Shown: piece by piece, positions 8,696-17,932 of the stretch
Position numbering within the stretch: the stretch's first letter is position 1
Layout: each line of letters opens with the position of its first letter
Origin: Microscillaceae bacterium
GTDB taxonomy: Bacteria; Bacteroidota; Bacteroidia; Cytophagales; Microscillaceae
DNA: 64,000 bases
NCBI GenBank assembly: GCA_003483885.1
Contig: DMXI01000174.1
Coordinates: forward strand, 3,745 to 67,744
Direction of reading: 5' to 3'
Notes under the pieces: model-generated
Seen by the model: only the letters and a program-made list of their open reading frames with translations
What the model was told of the DNA's origin: nothing
The model's database searches: none
Made by a program: the position numbers and the translations under genes

Positions 8696-11140
8696 ATGAT
8701 TCAATTCAAAAAAGCTTTGAACGATTTATGGTTATACAAATCACGTTCAATGATTGTAATCCTGGCTATTGTACTTGGAGTCGCGGGGTTGGGTACCGTC
8801 ATTACAGCCTATGCAATATTACAGTCCGACCTGAACACCAACTACCTCAATACCAACCCAGCCAGTGCAACTCTGATAACCAAAGAAAGTTTGTCGCTCG
8901 AACTGACCCAAAAACTCGCCCAACTACCTTATATAGAAGCGGCAGAACTACGCAAAAAAATATCGGGCCGCTTGCAGGTGAGGCCTAACAAATGGATTCC
9001 TTTGCTACTTTTTGTAGTCAATGATTTTCAGGAAATGCGCATTGCTACTTTTAAGCTACAAAACGGGCACTGGCCAGGACTGGGTGAAATGGTGATTGAA
9101 CGTGATGCGGCACGTTTTCTCCGTCAAAATCAACAAAGTAATCTTAGTATACGTTTACGTGGAGGCAAAAAACAAACCCTGAAAGTGGTGGGCCAGGTAC
9201 ATGATCCAGGGCAAGCCCCAGCACGCATGGAGCATTTGGTATATGGTTATATATCGAGCGCTACTTATGCTCAGCTCTCCCAACAAAACGCCTCTAAACT
9301 TAATGTGCTACAAATACGGGTGGCTCAAAATAAAAACAGCAAAACCCATATCCGTAAAAGTGTTTCAAAACTTAAGGCCTTGCTTGCCCAATACCGCAAA
9401 ATGGTGATCTATACCTACATTCCAACACCCAACCAACACCCTCACCAATGGCAGGTAAATGCCTTGTTGCTTCTGATAGGTAGTATCGGCTTATTGGCTT
9501 TTGTACTGAGCAGCGTTTTGGTAGCCAATATTGTGTCGTTTTTGATAAGCCAGCAAATACAACAAATAGGGGTAATGAAGGCGCTGGGTGCTTCCAGGTA
9601 TCAGGTAGTGCGGCTTTATTATTTGGTAGTATTTATTTTGGCAGTGATTGCCTTGTTTTTTGCCATACCTTTCAGTGTTGCTGCAGGCAAATCATTTAGC
9701 CAATTTACCGCCCTGCAACTCAACTTCGACATCTTTACTCAAACTACTCCTTATTGGGTATATCTGGTATTGGTAGGTTTAGGCTTATTGTTTCCATTAT
9801 TGGTAGCTACTGTGCCTATACTCAAAGGTACTCGTTTAACCGTAAGAGAAGCTATGCGTCATTATGGTTTACATAACCAAGCCACCAAGTTCAATTTTTT
9901 CATTGACCAATGGGTACGGTTGTCAGCGATTACAAGGCTGGCATTGCGCAATGCTTTTAGACAAAGGTGGCGACCTATCCTTACTATAGCCACACTGGCG
10001 TTGGGTTTTGCCCTATATATGGTATCGCTCAATGTACGCCAATCACTCCATTATTTGATTGATAGTGCTGCTGATTCAAAAAACTATGACCTGAGTTATC
10101 GCCTGACGCAATGGCATGATCGCCACATTCTTGTCAAAGCTTTAAAAGGGGTTGAGGGAATCAAAAAAGTCACTTCCTGCAAAACAACTCAGGCTAAAAT
10201 ACAGCTCGCCAACCGTACTACCAGCAATGCTATTGGCCTTGTAGTCCCTAAAGCCCATGACTCCACGCTAAAACTCCCAATCGTAGAAGGCAGTTGGCTC
10301 AATAATCAAACTCCTAACCAATTGGTGATTAATGGCCGAGTACAAGTACTGTTCCCTCATTTACAGATAGGTAGTAAAGTAAAACTTATGGTACATGAGC
10401 AAATAGTAGATGTTGTAATTACTGGCATAGTCAAGGAGTTCAGCAGTGAAACGTTATACATTTCGGAAACTACTTACAACCGTTTATTTGGTCAAAAAGA
10501 GCTCGTTAACCAGGTTTTTATAGCGCTCAAGAATCCTCCCAAAGAACCGTCTAAAGGCTTTTGGCAATGGATGCGTCGTTTACACGGAAATGCATCTAAT
10601 ACTCATAAACACACCCCGGATTTATTAAAACTGAACCAAAAAATAGAGCAGCATTGGCAAACTGCTGGTGTTGAAGTAGCAGGTGCTTCAGTAAAAAAGG
10701 CTGAATTGGGTATGGTCAAGGCTCACTTAAACATTTTGACCTTTATGGTGTTGGCAGGAGCCTTGCTGGCTTTGGTAGTAGGAGGCTTAAGTCTGGTACT
10801 CACTATTCGACTCAATATAGTAGAACGTACCCGCGAAATTGGAGTAATGCGTGCCATAGGTGCTTCAGTAAAGATGGTGTTTAAAATGTTGTGGATTGAA
10901 AACCTTTTATTAGGCAGTATTAGCATCGTTATAGGAGCTTTGCTGTCTTTTCCATTAGGAATGATTATTAGTCGTTTTTTGGGAAACCTCATGTTTGAGA
11001 CTCCACTTGACTACAAAATATCGATATTGGGTTCTTTTTCAACGATTCTTATTATGTGGGTATTTCTTCGAATCGCGCTTGCACTACCGCGTCGCCATTT
11101 AAAGAAAGTAAGTTTGAGAAAAGCCTTGGTTTGGGAATAA
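8696..11140 (+). CDS. FtsX-like ABC transporter permease (double FtsX domain)
   Basis: The frame is open from 8618, but the ATG at 8696 begins MIQFKKALNDLWLYKSRS, the normal N-terminus of MacB-type permeases, so I start there (814 residues). The first membrane segment is at ~residues 20-40. It is followed by a periplasmic domain, then an FtsX block with three to four membrane segments containing QQIGVMKALGASRYQVV. A second copy of the whole plan follows (ALRNAFRQRWRPILTIATLALG, large periplasmic domain, then FtsX block with ERTREIGVMRAIGAS). This duplicated form is fused from two half-permeases and is typical of exporters for lipoproteins, peptides or antimicrobials. It partners with the ATPase directly upstream. 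A hairpin 11 nt after the stop ends the operon. Confidence 0.88.
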   Translation: MIQFKKALNDLWLYKSRSMIVILAIVLGVAGLGTVITAYAILQSDLNTNYLNTNPASATLITKESLSLELTQKLAQLPYIEAAELRKKISGRLQVRPNKWIPLLLFVVNDFQEMRIATFKLQNGHWPGLGEMVIERDAARFLRQNQQSNLSIRLRGGKKQTLKVVGQVHDPGQAPARMEHLVYGYISSATYAQLSQQNASKLNVLQIRVAQNKNSKTHIRKSVSKLKALLAQYRKMVIYTYIPTPNQHPHQWQVNALLLLIGSIGLLAFVLSSVLVANIVSFLISQQIQQIGVMKALGASRYQVVRLYYLVVFILAVIALFFAIPFSVAAGKSFSQFTALQLNFDIFTQTTPYWVYLVLVGLGLLFPLLVATVPILKGTRLTVREAMRHYGLHNQATKFNFFIDQWVRLSAITRLALRNAFRQRWRPILTIATLALGFALYMVSLNVRQSLHYLIDSAADSKNYDLSYRLTQWHDRHILVKALKGVEGIKKVTSCKTTQAKIQLANRTTSNAIGLVVPKAHDSTLKLPIVEGSWLNNQTPNQLVINGRVQVLFPHLQIGSKVKLMVHEQIVDVVITGIVKEFSSETLYISETTYNRLFGQKELVNQVFIALKNPPKEPSKGFWQWMRRLHGNASNTHKHTPDLLKLNQKIEQHWQTAGVEVAGASVKKAELGMVKAHLNILTFMVLAGALLALVVGGLSLVLTIRLNIVERTREIGVMRAIGASVKMVFKMLWIENLLLGSISIVIGALLSFPLGMIISRFLGNLMFETPLDYKISILGSFSTILIMWVFLRIALALPRRHLKKVSLRKALVWE

Positions 11141-11151
11141 ATACCATAGAC

Positions 11152-11185
11152 AAATGGTTGAGAAAATCACTACGCTCAACCATTT
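11152..11185 (+). terminator. Hairpin terminator of the ABC exporter operon
   Basis: An 11-bp perfect stem AAATGGTTGAG/CTCAACCATTT (11152-11162 with 11175-11185) with a 12-nt loop, directly after the permease stop. No T run follows. The rest of 11186-11597 shows no convincing gene. Confidence 0.5.
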
Positions 11186-11597
11186 CATCAGCCTTCACGA
11201 TATTCAGTAGAAGTTACGCCAAATTGTTTTTTAAAGCATCCGTTAAGATAAGGGCTTTCATTGAAGACAGTTATCAATATACCCGCTTGTTTAAGTCTAA
11301 TTCATTGGATAAACTCGATATTAGGCGGTATTGTCAATACTTTGAGCTTGTGTTTTTTATCCAACAGTGAAATGTTTATCAAATATATCCAGGTACTTGG
11401 CTTTACCACAGAGAAATCCCCAAAAGCGCCATAAACATACTCTAAACAAGTATTTTGATTGATTAAGACTATCATTTGCACGATATGTCCAAGCCAACTT
11501 TCGCAGTGTTATTTACATTTGCAGTATTGTGAGCGAAGGCAAACCTCAAACAGGGAATATTTACGATTTGTTTAGTAGCTTGCGGTGATATCAAATA

Positions 11598-11650
11598 AGT
11601 CCAAACTTATATCAACCATTATTAGGGTTATAACAACATTTACAATTTAG
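11598..11650 (+). repeat. Upstream block duplicated at 12002-12054, copy 1
   Basis: This region shares TATCAACCATTA and ACATTTACAAT, in the same order and spacing, with 12002-12054. Each copy lies just before an ORF starting M-x-G and containing KLSGN. It is probably a duplicated promoter/leader. Confidence 0.55.
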
Positions 11651-11661
11651 TTGAATATTTC

Positions 11662-11910
11662 ATGAGAGGGTATATCTACAACAAACTATCAGGAAACCTA
11701 TCTCCTCGAAGCAATAACTTAGAGGAAAACACCAACTCCAAGGAAACCTACTTCCAAACAATGGTTCACTCCAAAGTGCTTTCTATATCGAGCATCTGTT
11801 TCTATAACGAAAAACGCGAAACCTGGGTAGACTCAATAGCCCAAGAAGTAACACCAGGAGGTATCATTGACCATCTAATCAAAACTATTTCAAGAGACAT
11901 TTTTCAGTAA
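11662..11910 (+). pseudogene. Truncated N-terminal duplicate of the 1952-residue protein
   Basis: An 82-codon ORF. The first ~36 residues (MRGYIYNKLSGNLSPRS, then TYF) align with the start of the giant protein at 12074 (MGGHTHEKLSGNRSSQI, then TYF), and the DNA upstream is homologous too. The second half (WVDSIAQEVTPGGIIDHL) has no visible match in the large gene, so this is either a decayed, rearranged copy or a small real protein that shares the same N-terminal module. A large inverted repeat follows it directly. I favour a remnant because it is short and stands beside the full-length copy, but the conserved start could also be a functional targeting leader. Confidence 0.5.
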
Positions 11911-11921
11911 AAGGGGATCGC

Positions 11922-11986
11922 TAAACTATTGGATAAAAGTGTCTCCAAATATAACTCGGAGATTTTATCATCTGTTAAATAGTTTA
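11922..11986 (+). terminator. Large interrupted hairpin between the remnant and the giant gene
   Basis: Three nested stems: TAAACTATT (11922-11930) with AATAGTTTA (11978-11986); GATAAAA (11932-11938) with TTTTATC (11963-11969); TCTCC (11942-11946) with GGAGA (11958-11962). It may be a terminator for the remnant ORF or a recombination scar. Confidence 0.45.
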
Positions 11987-12001
11987 CCAAGATAAAAAAT
12001 G

Positions 12002-12054
12002 GGTCAAACCTGTATCAACCATTACTAAGCTAATCATAACATTTACAATGTAAG
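12002..12054 (+). promoter_or_regulatory. Upstream block duplicated at 11598-11650, copy 2; likely promoter region of the giant gene
   Basis: It matches the block upstream of the 82-codon ORF and ends about 20 nt before the ATG at 12074. Conservation outside the coding region suggests it contains the promoter or leader of the three-gene cassette. I cannot place exact promoter boxes. Confidence 0.4.
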
Positions 12055-12073
12055 TGAGTAATACACTATTTTC

Positions 12074-15000
12074 ATGGGCGGACATACACACGAAAAATTA
12101 TCAGGAAACCGATCTTCTCAAATCGGTGATTTAGGGGATGATAATACATTTGAGGAAAAAACTTACTTTGAAGAAACTATTGACCTGGAAGGAACAGACA
12201 TCGAGAAAACTGATTTGGATGGTACCGACAATGAAGGGACTGACTTTGAGGAAGATGACCTCATTTATCAGAACGGGCCAGAAAACGGTAAAATCCACAA
12301 AAAGACTACTCACAAGTTCTTTGAACCCATTACCCGAAAAATTGATGTAGATGGGGACCAAATCCCTGAATTGGAGGTTACTTTTACCGCACTGGATGCT
12401 AAAAGGGTACAGGCCAAAATCATCTATTTACCTACTGGGGCAGATACTACTTTTACCTTTGCTCCTTTAGCTGGTACCAAAGGCCTACAATTATACCATC
12501 AGGATCCTTCAGACGGGGTAGTCCCTCATCGGTTTTACTTCAATGAACCTGACTATACCAAGGTATTTTATGCCAGTCAAAAAAAATGGGGGAAAAGCTA
12601 TAACGAAAAAGCAGAAAGAAGACGCCAATATATTGACTCATTTGCTAAGCTGGATACACTTCCTTCAGAAGATCTGATCAAAGCAAATACCGAATTTGTA
12701 GGTTTTCTGAGTGTGCTGGATATTTCTTTTAAGCCCGAAAGAGCTACCAATAGTTATGCTTATTTCATAGAGTTTGAAGACTCCAACCAAACTTGGTATA
12801 TACAAGATCACGAATTTGAAAAAAGCAACCTTACTGGTGAGGGACAAATTGTACATGACCAAACCGAAACCCGCACTGAAGCCAAACAAGCCAAAGACCG
12901 CAAGGTGTCTTCGTTTACGGTGCCTATAGCAGTAGGGCGCAAAAAACAACATAAGTTTATGATTACCTTTGAAAAGCATCAGGATGATGACAAAGGTATA
13001 GCCAATATTTCTGTAGACAAATGGCTAGGCACCCGAAAAATACCGATTCCTAGCAAATTTGCTGACCTCAAACGCCCCATTGTTACCGAAAAAACCAATC
13101 ATCTTGAAATTCGCTTCAAGGGTGCTTATGATACGGTGTTACGTATCCACGAACGTTATCAATTAATAGAAAAAGGAGAGGAAGGTGATTCTGATGATGA
13201 GGTATTTGCCTTGATTGTACATACCGATGCCTTACCAGACGTGGGACAGAAAAAAGCTTCCAGTGATGCCAAAAAATTATGTGGTAGAACTTCCCTCATC
13301 ACTTACAAGATACAGTACATCGATGGTAGTTATAAGGCTTATCATAACACTGGGGACGATTATACCGATGAAGGGGAATTTGAGCAACATGCCACTCAGG
13401 ATGCCAGGCTCAGGATTAGTAATCAATCTGATTCGCACAGCGAACAAGAGGAGCTACTGAATATAGAAATACGGGAACTGCGCCTGATAGAAGCTTACTT
13501 ACGAGACAAGTCTTTTATTGATGTAGGGGGCCAACCTGTGTCGGGTTCAAAAATATTTATGGACTACCTCGATTTGGTCATTGCGGTGCGGAGAATGGGG
13601 AACCAGCTAGCCGTAAGTCAAGAGGCTAACAAACAATCCCCCTCCTGGCTTGCCATGCGGAAAGATGCCGAGAAAAAAGCCATCCGTTTTTTATATTCGG
13701 GCTATCCGACGATCAAAAAAACAATGAATCAAATGGGTATCGAGTCGCCAGTCAAGAAAAAAAGTACTGGACCTTTGGTTCTTGATCCCAGTAAAATGCG
13801 CCATCACGATCAGCCCAAGGAACTCAAGATTACGTTACCAGTCGAGATCGAAAATATTGCGCTTTTCTTAAGAGATCAACAATGGACTAAAGTCAAAGAT
13901 GCCATCCGTTCGTTCCATCGGATATTTGAAGATATGACCTTTTTGGATAAGAAAACCCAAGTAGAGGAACTATTTGAGGAGAAAGCTAAAAAGGAGGCAG
14001 CAACGATCAGTGATCCAAACAAGAAAAAAGAAGCAGAACGACAAGCTCGCATCAAGAATTCTCGAGACCAAGCAGAAGCCATCAAAGGAGTAGCGGCTGA
14101 ATTTAACATGGACAAGCGCTACAAGGCGTTTGTTAAACAAAAGCAGACACCAGAGAAGGTTCACAAAGTAAAAGCCTTGTTTTACCCTGAACATCTCAAT
14201 GTGGGACCTGATATCAAGGAGCCGGTTTCTATCGAACTCCCCTTATACTATTACCAAAAAGACGGCCATTGGCATTTGGTGAGCTTGGTGAATAAAGCAC
14301 CAGGCAATACTTTTACTTCTACCGAATCTACCAAAGTAAAAGCCGGAGAAAAACACCCGCCTTTCGAGATGTTCACTGCACTTGATCGCGATGATCACCT
14401 GCCCAAAGGTATTTTGTATTATGAAATACCAGGTGGTGATAGTAAAAAAATACATATCACCAGTAAAACTCCTTGGTGGAAATATGCCGGATACGTAGCC
14501 TTGACCTTATTTGCCATTGGTTTGGCGCTATATACTGGGGGACTGGCAGGTGGGGCCATTGGGGCCGCGGCCGAATCAATCGCTGGAACTACTTTTTTTC
14601 TGGCAGGAGCAGTGGGGGCCACGGGCGCGGTTTGCAATATCATAGATGATAGCTACCAGGACAAGCTCACTCTCAAATCTATTGTAGTCAATGGGCTCGA
14701 TATTGTAGGGGCCTTTATTGGTGCCCTGAAATTGTTTAAGATAGGCACTTCGGTCAAAGCTGCCAACGCGACCAAACTAGGTACTGAGGCCAGTCACTGG
14801 GGCAAAATAGGCTTAAAATCACTCAATGCTCGTTATCGCTACATTTTGCTTGAGAAACTAGACCTGGGAGTAGATGCCACGATGGTTGTCATTGGCTCGG
14901 TGGATGGGTTTGCGCAGGTAATATCGGTCATGGAAGGACCAGGTACCTTGAGCCAAAAAACCGAAGATATCTTAAAGATTTTGCCCTTGTTGGTTTTACA

Positions 15001-17932
15001 AGGAGCATTGTTTTTAGGTACGGTCAAAGGGCGCCGAAATAATATCAAAGATGCCGAAAAAGGCAAAATATTGGGTGCGGTTGCCAAAGCCTCCCCAGGT
15101 GGGGGAAAAGGTGAAGGCAATGCTCCACCAAAATCTGCGATCGAGGTAGATCCCAAGGTACATCCAGGCTTGGCTAAGCTGCGTGATGGAGGAATTTTTA
15201 GTAAGGAATCGGTAGATGAAGTATTGGCCCTTATTCGTCGCCCTGAAGATTTCGAATCGGTGGCCAAGGCCATTGCCAAACTTGACCAAACCAAACTTAA
15301 GGGTTTGTCAGCCCGCTTCTCCGAAAAGGATGTATTATACCTGCTCTATTATTTTGATGGCAACCTAAGCAAAGTCCACCTGCATTTACTCAAAAATAAA
15401 GGGCGATTTGGCGATAAAGGACACCAGGTATACCACACTGTGCGGGAATATGAGTTTTTGAAGTCTAAGGTAGAAAACCCCAAAGACATTCAAAATACGA
15501 CCAAATACAAGCTACAGGCCGATCAGTTGAAACAAAAATTTGGGGAAGCCAAACAGGCGCAAGAGGCTGAAGCCCAGGTCTGGAATCAAAAACGTTCGGA
15601 ACTAAATGCCCTCAAAAAACAACAAAAAATAGATCAGGAAAAACTGGAAAATACCGGCACTGAAATCCGTGCCAAGCAACAGGCCCTGGCCAAACAAGAG
15701 ATACAGGAAGAGAAGTTTGGCAAGCTCACCGAAGGTAAAAAGATGATCAACGAAGAAGGGGTGGAAAGCTGGCAGCAAGGCCAACAAAACCGCTTGAATT
15801 ACCAAAAGCAAGAGCTGAATAAACTGGTAAAAGTTGAGCAAAAGCAGGCTCAAGAAATGACTCGACTACAAGAAGCATTTGAGGCCAAGCAGATGAAGGA
15901 GGCCGATCAGTTTTACAAAAAAATGGGTAAAATTGAGCACGAACAAAAGCAGATTCTCAAAAATGACAAAACCAATAAAGCTGCCCTCGATCGCCTCGCC
16001 AAGCAAGACGAGGAAATAGATGCTTTTATCAAAAAACAGGAAAAAGCAGCCAAGGAGTTTGAACAAAAACAGCAAGAACGCCGCACCCAGCTCAAAAACA
16101 CCCGCCAACAACTCGACCAGCAACAAGCCAGGGTAGACCAGCACCAAAGGCTTGGCAAACAATACCAAAAAGCGGCTCAAGCGATCAAGGAAGGCATCGA
16201 GCTACGCAAGCAAATTAGCAAGTTGCAAGACCAGCGCGGTGAATTGCTCACTAAAGTGCAGGAAACCGAAAAGCAAATTATGAACTTGCGCTTACAACTG
16301 AACCAGTTGGGGGCCTCTAAAGCCAGCCTCAGACGACAAATCCAGGAATTGACTGCGACCAAAAACGAGCAACAGGCCCTGGTGGTACAAAAAGATATGG
16401 AGATTGCAATGGCCGAGGAAAAACTGGCTAAACTTGCCAAAGATGAAAATGCCTATTCGTTAGATATCCAAAAATCGATTAAGGGTGAGCTTTCTGCCGA
16501 AAAAATAGGCGAACTACTAGATAAAAACGTGGCCCCCAAGGACATTGGGCAATTAGAACAATTTGTAGATCAGCAAGCCAAACGGGTGCAATCTTTTACC
16601 GATAAAGGGCGACAGGCCGGGAAACAGTACGCTATCGAAAAAGAGAATCTGAAACAGAAAAACAACACCAAAACAGGTTTGGAGAATCAAAAAAGAGATT
16701 TGGAAAGAGATATTGCCCGCTTGACACCTCAAATCGGTAGCAGCTCCCATATTAAGCCTATAAAAGGGAAAAAAACTAGACGCAACAAAGGAGGTGCCCC
16801 CAAAAGACAAAGTATTATGAAACGCTTGACCAATGCCCAAACCGAACTAAACAACGTACAAGCTCAGCTTAAAAAACTGGAGCCCGAGCTTAAAAAAGCT
16901 CAAAATGATACCAGACACTGGGAAGCCAAACAAAAAATTAATCAGGCAAAAGCCACCCAGGAACAAGCCAAACTAGAGGTATACAAAGAATTTTTGGCCC
17001 TACAAGAGAAAATAGCCAAAGGCCGTAAAAACCTCCAGGCCAGTGAGCAAGCCTACGATCAGTTTCGAAAAAAACTCAATCAAAGCGAACGGCAATTGCG
17101 CCGCACCGATGTCAAAGCTGGGGCTTATCGAGCGCCCCAAAAACAAGCTTTAGATGAAGCCGTAAACCTTGCCAGGGTCAAGTACGAAACCGCTCAAAAG
17201 CGCTTTGATACTCACCGATTGAGCCGCAGAGACTACAAACGTAAATACAAAGTAGCCAAACAAAATTATGAAGCTTTACAAAGCTTGCAAAAAAGCCAGC
17301 AAGCCGCGGAAGCAGAACAGGCCGCTAGAGGCGAAAAATTGACCCTCAGCTTCAAAACCATCCACCAAGCTGCGGTCAAACTTGTGAAGCAACATAGCAA
17401 GCCCCCTGCTATGAAAGCCTGGTGGAAAATTTGCAAAATAGGTCGTAAGTTATTGAAACCCTCTGGCGGACCAGTGCCTACTCAAGAAGCGGCCGCTCTA
17501 CTGCAAATTACAGCTCTGGAAAAAGTACTCGACAACCACCTGACCGATAAAAGCTTGCCCACCTTGCCTAACAATGAGGCCGATCTGTGGAAAATGCTCT
17601 ACGCTGAGATAGAAAAATCAGGCAGTAGCTATTACGCCTCGGGCCAGTACAGTAGCTTGCTGCAAAACCTGCGGGGTATTCAGCAGCACAACGCCAAACT
17701 CCTCCAAATCCAGGTAGAAATTCGGACTAAAGAGCAACAATTACGTAATTTGCAAAAAGTAGCCTGGAAAGACCAGGAACTTTCGCAGGCCGAAGAAGTT
17801 TTACTAGAGGCGCTGGACGAAGCCGTGAGCCTGGAAGAAGGCCGCCTAAGCCAGAAACAAATAGAGGAAATCAAAAAAATGGTGGAGCAAATTCAAAAAG
17901 AACAGGAAACTGACTCGCCTAAAAAAGAATGA
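12074..17932 (+). CDS. Giant (1952-residue) coiled-coil protein with internal membrane-inserting segment
   Basis: Family not recognised. No N-terminal signal peptide and no T9SS domain. In order: a leader with KLSGN (residue ~8); an acidic stretch of five pentapeptides of type T-D-x-E-G (~36-62); a beta-rich region (~90-600) starting with RKIDVDGDQIPELEVTF; a charged helical region (~600-720); a hydrophobic Gly/Ala-rich block (~797-865: YVALTLFAIGLALYTGG, then GAIGAAAESIAGTTFFLAG) that could insert in a membrane; a second mildly hydrophobic stretch to ~990; then a K/Q/E coiled coil from ~1135 to ~1850 with a basic break (GKKTRRNKGG). The layout (soluble head, membrane-active middle, long rod) recalls translocated effectors, tape-measure-like proteins or pore-forming toxins, but none is established. 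The stop overlaps the next gene's start, so it heads a coupled cassette with a TPR protein and an AAA+ ATPase. Confidence 0.75.
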   Translation: MGGHTHEKLSGNRSSQIGDLGDDNTFEEKTYFEETIDLEGTDIEKTDLDGTDNEGTDFEEDDLIYQNGPENGKIHKKTTHKFFEPITRKIDVDGDQIPELEVTFTALDAKRVQAKIIYLPTGADTTFTFAPLAGTKGLQLYHQDPSDGVVPHRFYFNEPDYTKVFYASQKKWGKSYNEKAERRRQYIDSFAKLDTLPSEDLIKANTEFVGFLSVLDISFKPERATNSYAYFIEFEDSNQTWYIQDHEFEKSNLTGEGQIVHDQTETRTEAKQAKDRKVSSFTVPIAVGRKKQHKFMITFEKHQDDDKGIANISVDKWLGTRKIPIPSKFADLKRPIVTEKTNHLEIRFKGAYDTVLRIHERYQLIEKGEEGDSDDEVFALIVHTDALPDVGQKKASSDAKKLCGRTSLITYKIQYIDGSYKAYHNTGDDYTDEGEFEQHATQDARLRISNQSDSHSEQEELLNIEIRELRLIEAYLRDKSFIDVGGQPVSGSKIFMDYLDLVIAVRRMGNQLAVSQEANKQSPSWLAMRKDAEKKAIRFLYSGYPTIKKTMNQMGIESPVKKKSTGPLVLDPSKMRHHDQPKELKITLPVEIENIALFLRDQQWTKVKDAIRSFHRIFEDMTFLDKKTQVEELFEEKAKKEAATISDPNKKKEAERQARIKNSRDQAEAIKGVAAEFNMDKRYKAFVKQKQTPEKVHKVKALFYPEHLNVGPDIKEPVSIELPLYYYQKDGHWHLVSLVNKAPGNTFTSTESTKVKAGEKHPPFEMFTALDRDDHLPKGILYYEIPGGDSKKIHITSKTPWWKYAGYVALTLFAIGLALYTGGLAGGAIGAAAESIAGTTFFLAGAVGATGAVCNIIDDSYQDKLTLKSIVVNGLDIVGAFIGALKLFKIGTSVKAANATKLGTEASHWGKIGLKSLNARYRYILLEKLDLGVDATMVVIGSVDGFAQVISVMEGPGTLSQKTEDILKILPLLVLQGALFLGTVKGRRNNIKDAEKGKILGAVAKASPGGGKGEGNAPPKSAIEVDPKVHPGLAKLRDGGIFSKESVDEVLALIRRPEDFESVAKAIAKLDQTKLKGLSARFSEKDVLYLLYYFDGNLSKVHLHLLKNKGRFGDKGHQVYHTVREYEFLKSKVENPKDIQNTTKYKLQADQLKQKFGEAKQAQEAEAQVWNQKRSELNALKKQQKIDQEKLENTGTEIRAKQQALAKQEIQEEKFGKLTEGKKMINEEGVESWQQGQQNRLNYQKQELNKLVKVEQKQAQEMTRLQEAFEAKQMKEADQFYKKMGKIEHEQKQILKNDKTNKAALDRLAKQDEEIDAFIKKQEKAAKEFEQKQQERRTQLKNTRQQLDQQQARVDQHQRLGKQYQKAAQAIKEGIELRKQISKLQDQRGELLTKVQETEKQIMNLRLQLNQLGASKASLRRQIQELTATKNEQQALVVQKDMEIAMAEEKLAKLAKDENAYSLDIQKSIKGELSAEKIGELLDKNVAPKDIGQLEQFVDQQAKRVQSFTDKGRQAGKQYAIEKENLKQKNNTKTGLENQKRDLERDIARLTPQIGSSSHIKPIKGKKTRRNKGGAPKRQSIMKRLTNAQTELNNVQAQLKKLEPELKKAQNDTRHWEAKQKINQAKATQEQAKLEVYKEFLALQEKIAKGRKNLQASEQAYDQFRKKLNQSERQLRRTDVKAGAYRAPQKQALDEAVNLARVKYETAQKRFDTHRLSRRDYKRKYKVAKQNYEALQSLQKSQQAAEAEQAARGEKLTLSFKTIHQAAVKLVKQHSKPPAMKAWWKICKIGRKLLKPSGGPVPTQEAAALLQITALEKVLDNHLTDKSLPTLPNNEADLWKMLYAEIEKSGSSYYASGQYSSLLQNLRGIQQHNAKLLQIQVEIRTKEQQLRNLQKVAWKDQELSQAEEVLLEALDEAVSLEEGRLSQKQIEEIKKMVEQIQKEQETDSPKKE

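Noticed and set aside
11662..11910. 82-codon ORF as an ordinary independent gene
   Set aside because: Its start and upstream DNA duplicate those of the giant gene, so a remnant is the simpler reading, though not proven.
15602..16840. Long leftward ORFs opposite the coiled-coil region
   Set aside because: They are leucine/phenylalanine/serine-rich mirror frames caused by the K/Q/E-rich codons of the real gene.
12074..17932. Giant protein as an eCIS-type DUF4157 protein
   Set aside because: I looked for the HExxH-type motif of that domain and did not see it; only the general layout is suggestive.
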